From assembly GCA_023247285.1 (NCBI GenBank), contig JAHFGU010000070.1, forward strand, positions 1 through 7,617: a stretch of 7,617 bases of DNA. The letters are read 5' to 3'. The position numbers and the translations under genes are program-made. Below the pieces are notes generated by a model, which worked only from the letters and a program-made list of their open reading frames with translations, did not search any database and was not told the DNA's origin. This stretch comes from Candidatus Omnitrophota bacterium. Lineage in GTDB: Bacteria > Omnitrophota > Koll11 > Aquiviventales > Aquiviventaceae. This document shows positions 1-6,403 of the stretch, piece by piece. How positions within the stretch are numbered: position 1 is the first letter of the stretch; every line of letters begins with the position of its first letter.

Positions 1-389
1 GAATAGTGGCTGTTGATCAGCCGACCGCGAAACGCCTCGATGAGCCGGGCCCGAAACATCCAGGGTGCGCCGAGGGAAATCCCAAGCGTGGTCTTGGTGA
101 TCAGCTCGTGAACCTGCGGGGCGTCATTCACGTCCTCACAGACCTCCAGCCGGACGCGGCGGGTCGCCAGGAATCGCTCTAAACTCACCCCGGGGTCGTG
201 GGATGCGGTTCCTAACAGCCGCGGCCCCGTGACGACACAGAGGGGCCACGCGCCCAGCAGATCCTGCACGGTGCGCGTCAGGACCGTGCCGGCCCCGAAG
301 AACATGACGGCATCGATCGGACCGAACCGGTGCCGCCTCACGGCAGCGCCTGACGCCCGCGCCTTCCTTCCGCCTGCGCTATCCCGCAT
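1..389 (-). CDS. Formyltransferase family protein, N-terminal part (cut by left edge)
   Basis: About 129 codons are visible before the left edge cuts the gene. The fold starts with a Rossmann-type strand (IDAVMFFGAG). Near the edge it reads LGISLGAPW followed by LINSHYS. In the formyltransferase family (Fmt and GART type) the NxH motif supplies the catalytic Asn and His, here Asn126 and His128 counted from the ATG at 389; the catalytic Asp would lie beyond the edge. Known relatives in surface-sugar loci move a formyl group from N10-formyltetrahydrofolate to an amine on an amino sugar, and that is the likely role here. The start is uncertain. The in-frame ATG at 389 overlaps the carbamoyltransferase gene by 11 bases, matching the overlap style of this operon. 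A GTG at 341 would remove 16 poorly structured residues (rich in Arg, Ala and Gly) and leave a 37-base gap. Neither start has a good ribosome binding site. A true translation-initiation formyltransferase is unlikely in this context. Confidence 0.8.
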   Translation of the reverse strand, partial: MRDSAGGRKARASGAAVRRHRFGPIDAVMFFGAGTVLTRTVQDLLGAWPLCVVTGPRLLGTASHDPGVSLERFLATRRVRLEVCEDVNDAPQVHELITKTTLGISLGAPWMFRARLIEAFRGRLINSHY

Positions 390-2181
390 GGAGACGCTCG
401 GTCAGCTCCGCGCGCGTGTGGTCGCCGTCCGGCGCGGCGAGCTTCTCGATGTAGTGCGGCCCGAGCATGAGCCCGTCGAGGCCGGACATGGTGAACACCC
501 GCCATGCGTCCTCCAGGGTGCACACGATCGGCTCGCCATGGAGATTGAATGAGGTGTTGAGCAAGGCGCCGACCCCGGTGAGGCGCTCGAACGCCTTGAC
601 GAGATCGTAGTACGCCGGGTTGTCCGCGCGGGCCAGGATCTGCGGTCGCGCCGTGAAGTCGTAGGGGTGGAGGGCAGCCGGCATCTCGGCGCGGGCCAGC
701 GGGGTCGTCTCGAACCCGAGCGTCATGTACGGGGCTTCCAGGCCCTTGGGATTGACCAGGTAGTCGTGCTGCCGCTCCTCCAGGATCACCGGCGCAAACG
801 GCATCCAGAAGTCGCGGTTCTTGATCTTCTCGTTGATCCGGCGGACCATCGCCGGCGACCGCGGATCAGCCAGGATGGACCGGTTGCCCAGCGCCCGCGC
901 GCCGAACTCGGCCCGGCCGGCGTAGCGGCCGATGACCAGCCCCTGCGCCAGCCGCTGCGCCACCGCATCCGGCAAGGCATCCCGGATCACGCGGACGCGC
1001 GCATCGCCCCCTGCCTGCGCGAGGAACGCCTCGATGTCCGCGTCGCTGGCGGCGTTGCCCAGATAGATCTGCTGCAGCGGCGCCGGGGCCCTGCCGGTGC
1101 GTTCGGCATGCGCCAGGAACAGCGCGCCCATGCTCACCGATTCGTCGGTGCAGGTGGCCCCCACCCACAGGCTCCGCACCTCCGGCAGCTGGCCCACGGC
1201 CATCATCGCCTTCATGTTCATCGCCACCCCGCCGGTGAACAGCACGTCGCGGATGCCGGTGCGCGCCACCGCGTTGCGAACCCACTGGACGATGATCTCC
1301 TCGGTGTACCGCTGGAGCGCCCCCGCGATGGCATCGAAGCGCTCGCCCTCCAGCCGGTCCCTGAAGTAAAAGTACAGGTCGGACGGCCGCCGGCGATACT
1401 TGAACTCCACCCCGTCGACATACATCGTCTCCCGGAACACCTCCAAGGCGCCCCGGATCGTCGCCTCGGACGCATACGGCGCCAGGCCCATCACCTTGTA
1501 TTCATCCTGGTTGCTCCGCATGCCCAGCAGCAGCGTGATGTACCGGTACAAGCGCCCGATGCAGCACTCCGGCGTGGTGTAGACCGTGTCAAGGCGGCCG
1601 TTCGAGAAGATCGAAAGCGAAGCGTTGCGGTCCCCGCCCCAGCCTTCCATGGTGAAGACAAGCACTGGGTCGCGAAAGGTCCGCTGCGAGTAGACCGCGT
1701 AGTAGATGTGGGAGAGGTGATGGTGCACCGTCACGATCCGCTCCGGGGGGATGTTGAGGTGCTCGCGCAGCGCGGCCCGGATGACGTTGCCCTCCGGGTC
1801 CTGCTGCGCCAGCCGCCAGCGGTCGGGCAGCACTTTATGCCGGAAGATCTCCAGGAAATTCGGCCGCCGGCCTTCCAAGAGCAGCGGCTTGTAGTATTCG
1901 TGCTGTTCCTGGATCTTGTCGCGCACCGAAAAGCTGCCGTCATAATCCACGAGCAGTTTGTCGAAGTTCGTGAAGATGCCTTCGTAGGGCAGCACCACCA
2001 GGTCGATCTCCGCCGGGCGCAGGCCGGCATCGGCCAGGCACCAGTCGATGGCGCGCGCCGGATAGGCATGGATCGATTTGCGCCTGGCGAACCGGTCCTC
2101 GCTGGCGCAGGCGACGATCCGCCCGTCCCGCATCAGCGCGGCGGTCGAATTGGTGCTGTACATCAGGCCGAGCAAGTTCAT
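379..2181 (-). CDS. NodU/CmcH-family O-carbamoyltransferase
   Basis: This 600-residue protein has the full length of the NodU/CmcH/TobZ family. These enzymes use carbamoyl phosphate and ATP to make carbamoyl-adenylate, then carbamoylate a sugar hydroxyl. The N-terminal Kae1/TsaD-like domain opens with MNLLGLMYSTNSTAAL and carries the metal-site histidines in HHHLSH (153-158), EYKVMGLAPY (227-236) and the nucleotide loop FTGGVAMN (315-322). The C-terminal domain carries EFGARALGNRSILADPR (425-441), WMPFAPVILEE (459-469) and LLNTSFNLHGEPIVCT (540-555). The ATG at 2181 shares an ATGA with the stop of the cytidylyltransferase gene. An upstream in-frame start at 2277 would add 32 Arg-rich residues inside that gene and is not credible. 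One oddity is Ala at position 428, where many relatives have Pro (EFGPRALG). The context suggests it decorates a sugar of the same glycan that the nonulosonate genes help build; its acceptor cannot be read from sequence. Confidence 0.95.
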   Translation of the reverse strand: MNLLGLMYSTNSTAALMRDGRIVACASEDRFARRKSIHAYPARAIDWCLADAGLRPAEIDLVVLPYEGIFTNFDKLLVDYDGSFSVRDKIQEQHEYYKPLLLEGRRPNFLEIFRHKVLPDRWRLAQQDPEGNVIRAALREHLNIPPERIVTVHHHLSHIYYAVYSQRTFRDPVLVFTMEGWGGDRNASLSIFSNGRLDTVYTTPECCIGRLYRYITLLLGMRSNQDEYKVMGLAPYASEATIRGALEVFRETMYVDGVEFKYRRRPSDLYFYFRDRLEGERFDAIAGALQRYTEEIIVQWVRNAVARTGIRDVLFTGGVAMNMKAMMAVGQLPEVRSLWVGATCTDESVSMGALFLAHAERTGRAPAPLQQIYLGNAASDADIEAFLAQAGGDARVRVIRDALPDAVAQRLAQGLVIGRYAGRAEFGARALGNRSILADPRSPAMVRRINEKIKNRDFWMPFAPVILEERQHDYLVNPKGLEAPYMTLGFETTPLARAEMPAALHPYDFTARPQILARADNPAYYDLVKAFERLTGVGALLNTSFNLHGEPIVCTLEDAWRVFTMSGLDGLMLGPHYIEKLAAPDGDHTRAELTERLHAG

Positions 2182-2870
2182 GCGAGGGGCGTGACGCGTT
2201 CCGCCTCGATGGACTCTCCGGGCGCGAACCCGGCCAGCCATAAGGGACCGCGCTCCAGGATGCGCTCCGCGAGCCACAAGTCGAATGCGTCATCGATTTC
2301 CACCCCTTCGGCGCGGGAGATCTCATAGCGCGCCAGGCGGTCCCCGAAGCGCCGGCCGCGCCGGATGACGTCTGCGGCCAGCACATGGATGTTGCCATTG
2401 TCCACCAGCCGCGGCCGCATCTCTTGGCGCCGCGGCATGGGCTGGCCGTATTCATAGCTGTAGTCCCGATGCACGGTCCCAAGCGACTCGGCCCCTGCGG
2501 CCTCGAACTGGCGCACGCACCGGTCGATCAATCCTTCGGAGCGGATCGGCGAGGTGGGTTGCAGCACGACGACCACCCCGGCCGGCAGGACCTGCACCGC
2601 GTGCTGCAGAACCTGCAGCGTGGCGGCTTCGTCCGTGGCCAGCGCAGCCGGCCGCGGCAATACCTCCGCCCCGCAGCGCGCGGCCAGGGCGGAGATCTCC
2701 GCATCCTCCGTCGAGACCACCACGCGATCCAGGCTCCTGGCGGCCTGCGCCGCCTCTACCGTCCACTGCAGCAGCGGCTTGCCGGCCACGACCCGCAGAT
2801 TCTTGCGGGAGATGCCCTTGCTGCCGCCGCGTGCCGGGATGACCGCCAGGACCGGGCGCTCAAGCGCCAT
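2178..2870 (-). CDS. neuA: CMP-nonulosonate (acylneuraminate) cytidylyltransferase, NeuA type
   Basis: This 230-residue enzyme belongs to the family that activates sialic acid-like nine-carbon sugars with CTP, giving the CMP-sugar donor and pyrophosphate in the cytoplasm. The CTP-binding signature IPARGGSKGISRKN is at 11-24, STEDAEI at 53-59, LQPTSPIR at 103-110 and the metal-binding acidic stretch IDDAFDL at 192-198. Family NeuA, LegF and PseF proteins are usually about 225-235 residues, so this one is complete. The ATG at 2870 lies 11 bases inside the glycosyltransferase gene and has a GGAGG 9 bases upstream. A longer in-frame start at 2960 would add 30 Arg- and Trp-rich residues before the signature and is rejected. 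The substrate could be neuraminic, legionaminic, pseudaminic or another nonulosonic acid. The family members are too alike for me to decide by eye, so the symbol denotes the family. A Kdo or acylglycerol-type cytidylyltransferase is less likely given the neighbouring neuB-like gene. Confidence 0.93.
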   Translation of the reverse strand: MALERPVLAVIPARGGSKGISRKNLRVVAGKPLLQWTVEAAQAARSLDRVVVSTEDAEISALAARCGAEVLPRPAALATDEAATLQVLQHAVQVLPAGVVVVLQPTSPIRSEGLIDRCVRQFEAAGAESLGTVHRDYSYEYGQPMPRRQEMRPRLVDNGNIHVLAADVIRRGRRFGDRLARYEISRAEGVEIDDAFDLWLAERILERGPLWLAGFAPGESIEAERVTPLA

Positions 2871-3609
2871 CCGCCCCCGCCTCCAGCGCCTGAAGATCGC
2901 GCTCGATCGCCTCCCGCTCAGGGTGGCCAGCCAGCGCGTCGAGTCCCCACTGCGCCACAAACTGCCGCCATCCCTCCAGCCGCGCGCGGGGGTCGGCAGT
3001 CATGTTGCGCTGATGGCGCACGTACCGATAGGTCACTTCGGGGAGGTAGCGGCGCACAGCCCCGGCGCGCTCCAGGCGTACCAGCAGGTCGTACTCCTCC
3101 CAAAACAGCGGACGGTATCCGCCGATCTTCAGCAGGGTGGCCCGCTCGAAGACGATGCCGCAGGCGATCGTCTGGAACGCGTTGAAAGGCTCCAGCGCCA
3201 CGCGGGTGCAGGCCCCGGTTCCCTGATCGAAGATCTCGTAATCGGTCACGGCCACGTCATACGGCTGCGCGAAGCGGGCGTACGCGCGGACCACCGCCTC
3301 CCCAATCAGCTCGTCATCGGCATCAAGCCGCAGCCACTTTGTCCCGCGCGCCGCCGCCAGCCCCTCGTTGCAGCTGGCAACCAGGCCGCGGGGGCGGTCA
3401 TGCCGTCGGATCGACACGATGCTGCCATACCGCGCGGCCAGGGCCGCGCAGACCTCCGAGGTGGCGTCCGTTGAACCATCATCGATGATCAGAAGCTCGC
3501 TGGACACCGCCCGGAGCACCGGCGCGCAGCTGTCCACCGCGCGCTCCAACGTCGCGCCCAGGTCCCGGCAGGTCACGAGCATGCTCAGCTCAGGCAGGGC
3601 CGAGGCCAT
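2860..3609 (-). CDS. Family 2 (GT-A) glycosyltransferase
   Basis: This 249-residue soluble protein has a standard GT2 fold. The first strand is LPELSMLVTCRD (5-16), the nucleotide-binding IIDDGSTD is at 41-48, the GLAAARG helix is at 83-89, and the metal-binding DADD (the DxD motif) is at 96-99. An acceptor-side ACGIVFERATLLKIGGY segment follows at 149-165, an acidic WEEYDLLVRL at 170-179 (candidate catalytic base region) and a terminal TYRYVRHQRNMT at 193-204, a pattern common in GT2 proteins of surface glycan loci. There is no membrane segment. The ATG at 3609 lies 20 bases inside the synthase gene and has GGGGA 10 bases upstream. A later Met at residue 10 would cut the first beta strand. 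GT2 enzymes normally use NDP-sugars and invert the linkage. It therefore probably adds a neighbouring sugar rather than the CMP-activated nonulosonate, although it sits between the two nonulosonate genes. Donor and acceptor are unknown. Confidence 0.93.
   Translation of the reverse strand: MASALPELSMLVTCRDLGATLERAVDSCAPVLRAVSSELLIIDDGSTDATSEVCAALAARYGSIVSIRRHDRPRGLVASCNEGLAAARGTKWLRLDADDELIGEAVVRAYARFAQPYDVAVTDYEIFDQGTGACTRVALEPFNAFQTIACGIVFERATLLKIGGYRPLFWEEYDLLVRLERAGAVRRYLPEVTYRYVRHQRNMTADPRARLEGWRQFVAQWGLDALAGHPEREAIERDLQALEAGADGA
2880..2884 (-). promoter_or_regulatory. Shine-Dalgarno site of the cytidylyltransferase gene
   Basis: On the minus strand this reads GGAGG and lies 9 bases before the ATG at 2870, within the last codons of the GT2 gene. 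It supports the 230-residue start over the longer in-frame ORF. Confidence 0.55.
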
Positions 3610-4408
3610 GCGCGAACCGTCCCCGCATCAGCGGAATCATGGCTTGCTCTTCCTTGGATACCGGCTTGCCCGGCACGCCGAGCATCGCCTCCACCTCCCG
3701 GAGGCACCGCGCCATTTCAGCGAACTGCGCCGGGGTGAGGCTGAGGACATGATCGGTCCCGGGCAGCTCATGGGAAAGGGTGAAGTGCTTCTCAATGACC
3801 TCAGCCCCCAGCGCCCGCGCGGCGAGGGCGGCATGGTAGCCGACGGTGTGGTCTGAGAACCCCACCCGCGTCCCGAAGCGTTCGCGCAGGTACGGAATGG
3901 AGCGCAGGTTGATGCGTGCCGGCGGCGCAGGATACAGCGAGACGCAATGCAGGAGCGTCACGTCGCATCGCGACAGCCGTGTGAGGGCTTCCACAATCTC
4001 CTCTTCATCGGCCAAGCCGACGGACAGGAACACGCGCGGCGCCCGCTCATTGACCGCTCGGAGCACGTCCCGGTTGGTCAGCTCGCTCGAGGCGATCTTG
4101 ATGGTCCTCAGCCCCAAGGAGAACAGGAACTCGGTCCGTTCCACGCTGAACGGGCTGCTCAAAAACTGCACGCCGGACGCCTGGCAGTGCGCCTGCAGCC
4201 GGCGATGCGCGTCATCGGAGACCGCCACGCGGGTGAACCAGTCGCGCTCCGGATCCGTGGGCGCCACGTCCTCTCCCCGGTAGGACTGGAACTTGCAGTA
4301 GTCCGCGCCGGCCGCCGCCGCCTGCGTGACCATCGCCAGGGCTAGATCCAGGTTCCCGAGATGGTTCTCGCCGATCTCCGCGATGATCTCCATCCCGATC
4401 TGGCTCAT
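3590..4408 (-). CDS. neuB: NeuB-family nonulosonate synthase lacking the SAF domain
   Basis: This 272-residue protein is the TIM-barrel synthase that condenses phosphoenolpyruvate with a hexosamine-type sugar (ManNAc or a diamino analogue) to give a nine-carbon nonulosonic acid. The motifs follow family order: AEIGENHLGN (10-19), GADYCKFQSY (34-43) with the PEP-site Lys39, LSSPFS (83-88), IKIASSELTN (103-112), LLHCVSLYPAP (152-162), VGFSDHTVGY (182-191) and EKHFTLSHELPGTDH (206-220), whose last histidine and aspartate fit the metal site. Typical NeuB, LegI and PseI proteins are about 330-350 residues because a C-terminal SAF (antifreeze-like) domain follows. Here the protein stops at about the barrel's end, and the next gene begins 20 bases before the stop. 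The ATG at 4408 forms an ATGA with the preceding stop; Met6 is a possible alternative start. Assignment to NeuB, LegI, PseI or SpsE is not possible by eye. Confidence 0.93.
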   Translation of the reverse strand: MSQIGMEIIAEIGENHLGNLDLALAMVTQAAAAGADYCKFQSYRGEDVAPTDPERDWFTRVAVSDDAHRRLQAHCQASGVQFLSSPFSVERTEFLFSLGLRTIKIASSELTNRDVLRAVNERAPRVFLSVGLADEEEIVEALTRLSRCDVTLLHCVSLYPAPPARINLRSIPYLRERFGTRVGFSDHTVGYHAALAARALGAEVIEKHFTLSHELPGTDHVLSLTPAQFAEMARCLREVEAMLGVPGKPVSKEEQAMIPLMRGRFAHGLGPA

Positions 4409-6393
4409 CCTGCGCGGCCCAGACCCATGCTCGCCGGGGCCTCCACCGGCGGCCGGCGCGCCATGGAGGCGCCGCCCGGCATCCCAACGAACCGCTGCAC
4501 ATCCTCACTGAGCCAGGCCCGAAACGCCGCGTTCCCGTTGGAGCCGGGAGGCTGGCCCAAGAGCGGCAACATCTCCGGGGTCCAGACCCATTCGCGTCGT
4601 CCGCGCATCGGCTCGGCGTCGACAACCTGCCTCACTTTTGCGCGCAGTGCGGGATAGTTGTCGGTGTAGTACCCGCTCAGCGCCTCATCCTCAACCACCC
4701 GCATGCGCAAGGGGTCATGGAAGAAGGCCGGGATGCCGTAATGCAGCGCGGCCCACGAGGGCGAGCTGTCCGGCATGGCGACGCACACATCCGCCAGCGC
4801 TAGCGGAATCCAGGGGTTGGCTTCCGAGTCCAACACCGTCCCGCGCTCATGCGTCCGCACCAGCTGGAGCAGCTGCCGGTATTCCGCCAGCCGCGTGGGG
4901 AATCGCCGCTCGAGGGCGTCAAGGCGCTTGGGCTTATAGATGAGCGCGAGCTCAGGCAGCTCAGTCAACAACCGCACCAGGTCGCGCAGAAACGCAATCG
5001 TGGCCGTTTCCGGAAATGGCTCGGGATAGGGGCGATCATGGTGGGTGCGCGCGCCGGCCCGCAGCAGCGGTGCGACGTCGAACGCGCTAAGATAGGTCAG
5101 ATCGGCTCGCGCCGCTGTCCGGGCGCCGACATACATCCGGCGGAGCTCCGGCTGCCCCCTGTCCAGCAGGGCATCCGAGCCGGGCAGGATCGGGGCCAAG
5201 ACTTCGAACCGCGTCCGCGGCTGCTGGACATGCGCAGTCAGAAATTGCACGGCGGCCTGACTCCAACAGACCACCGCCGAGGCGAGGATCTCCGCATGCA
5301 TGAGATCCCTGACCGCCGCAGGGCGTTTCGTCGACGGCATCATGGCCGAGGTGTGGTACATGACCGTCGCCACCCCCACGGCATTGAGGTACACCAGCGC
5401 GGGGTCTTCGATGCCTAGGCTGTTGTCGCACTCGATGTAGCAGGCCGGCCGCACCGTGTCGCTGATGGGACGGAGTTGGGCCACCGCTGTGAGATAGCCG
5501 GTCATCCACAGCCGCTCCAGGCTCGCGGCAGGCTGGCACAGGTTTCGCACCAGCAGCGCCAGGGCGCTGCCCACCGCCTGCCAGAGGGCCGCCGCAGGCA
5601 ACCGGGCGTAGCACTCAGGCAGCGTGAAGGCCTGATGGGGCGGCCGGCAGTCCGGCTCGCGCCGCCACGCGTCGCGCGACACTTGGGGCAGCAGGACCAC
5701 CACATCCTGGAGCTGGATGGCCTGGTGGTCGACGATCCACCACAGCGAGCGCTTGGCCGCGTCATGCCGGAAATCGACCGCCCCGTCGCACCAATAGAGG
5801 TAGCGGCACGGCTGAAGCGTTTGCCGGGATGGGCGCAGGCGCCGCGCCAGCGCGCCCGCAAACCGGACAAGGAGCCGCCCCACGCGCACGGCATTCACCA
5901 TCCAGAGCCAGAGGCGGTCGCATCCCATATTGACCCGCGCGATCCAGCTGATGGCGCGGGGTGTTGCCGGCGAGCTGGTCCCAGGATCGAACCCGGAGAG
6001 CCATGCCAGCGCGGCAGACGGGATGATCCAGGCCGAAGACGCCGCCGGCTGCCGTCTGCGGATCGCCTCCAGCAGACACCCGTCCTGGAACGCCTGCGCC
6101 GCGTCCTGCCCAGCCTTCCCCGAGAAATCGAGGTCCAGGCCGCGCACCCGCGCGCGCCACGGCCCGGCCGGCATCCGCGACCGCACGGCGCCCCAGCGGC
6201 CGGCGGCGGCATTGCGGATGTCCCATCCTTCGCGGTATGACATCCATCGGCTCGGATCAAGTTGCGTCAGCCGCCCCCCCAGCAGCCAGGCGCAGGTCGG
6301 GTGCACGTACAGCGCCTGCACCGACGCGACCCGCGCCAGCAGCCAGCAGAGCGGCGCGTTGACCGGATGCAACTCTGGAACGAGCAGGATCAT
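4405..6393 (-). CDS. Large GT-B-like surface polysaccharide biosynthesis protein, resembling PFTS-motif proteins
   Basis: This 662-residue protein belongs to no family I can name firmly. The C-terminal half looks like a GT-B glycosyltransferase or capsule-type transferase. Its features are a Rossmann-like YIECDNSLGIEDPAL (319-333) followed by VATVMYHTS (341-349), then IYKPKR (485-490), DSEANPW (522-528) and a region at 538-561 with MPDSSPSWAALHYGIPAFFHDP. That last stretch is laid out like the 'PFTS' segment of surface polysaccharide biosynthesis proteins, with PDSS in place of PFTS; this comparison is from memory. The N-terminal half is Trp- and Arg-rich and unrecognised. It has an amphipathic or hydrophobic stretch at about 161-183, followed by a basic run, that might touch the membrane. 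There is no signal peptide. The ATG at 6393, preceded directly by a GTG at 6396, lies 10 bases after the SDR stop. Lying directly upstream of the synthase gene, it may transfer a sugar in the same glycan, possibly the nonulosonate itself (inference). Confidence 0.75.
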   Translation of the reverse strand: MILLVPELHPVNAPLCWLLARVASVQALYVHPTCAWLLGGRLTQLDPSRWMSYREGWDIRNAAAGRWGAVRSRMPAGPWRARVRGLDLDFSGKAGQDAAQAFQDGCLLEAIRRRQPAASSAWIIPSAALAWLSGFDPGTSSPATPRAISWIARVNMGCDRLWLWMVNAVRVGRLLVRFAGALARRLRPSRQTLQPCRYLYWCDGAVDFRHDAAKRSLWWIVDHQAIQLQDVVVLLPQVSRDAWRREPDCRPPHQAFTLPECYARLPAAALWQAVGSALALLVRNLCQPAASLERLWMTGYLTAVAQLRPISDTVRPACYIECDNSLGIEDPALVYLNAVGVATVMYHTSAMMPSTKRPAAVRDLMHAEILASAVVCWSQAAVQFLTAHVQQPRTRFEVLAPILPGSDALLDRGQPELRRMYVGARTAARADLTYLSAFDVAPLLRAGARTHHDRPYPEPFPETATIAFLRDLVRLLTELPELALIYKPKRLDALERRFPTRLAEYRQLLQLVRTHERGTVLDSEANPWIPLALADVCVAMPDSSPSWAALHYGIPAFFHDPLRMRVVEDEALSGYYTDNYPALRAKVRQVVDAEPMRGRREWVWTPEMLPLLGQPPGSNGNAAFRAWLSEDVQRFVGMPGGASMARRPPVEAPASMGLGRAG

Positions 6394-6403
6394 CACCGTC
6401 TGA

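Noticed and set aside
342..378. Possible terminator or promoter between the carbamoyltransferase and formyltransferase genes
   Set aside because: No hairpin with a U-run and no -35/-10 pair is visible in these 37 bases, and the in-frame ATG at 389 may make the two genes overlap.
2182..2277. Upstream in-frame start that would lengthen the carbamoyltransferase to 632 residues
   Set aside because: The extra residues are Arg- and Gly-rich, lie inside the neuA coding region and precede the natural family N-terminus. The ATGA overlap at 2181 is a better start.
667..2328. A 553-codon plus-strand open frame opposite the carbamoyltransferase
   Set aside because: Its product is rich in Arg, His, Pro and Gln with no recognisable motif, and it lies over a gene with full family motifs. 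Long antisense frames are expected in GC-rich coding DNA.
2871..2960. Upstream in-frame start that would lengthen NeuA to 260 residues
   Set aside because: The family's CTP-binding signature is expected within the first 15-25 residues, the extension is Arg- and Trp-rich, and a GGAGG precedes the ATG at 2870.
2385..3474. Overlapping plus-strand frames of 266 and 306 codons
   Set aside because: They cover the cytidylyltransferase and GT2 genes in antisense and have low-complexity Arg-, Pro- and Ala-rich products.
3590..3609. A frameshift joining the short NeuB to a SAF domain downstream
   Set aside because: The downstream sequence codes for a complete GT2 protein from its first strand onward, leaving no room for a SAF domain.
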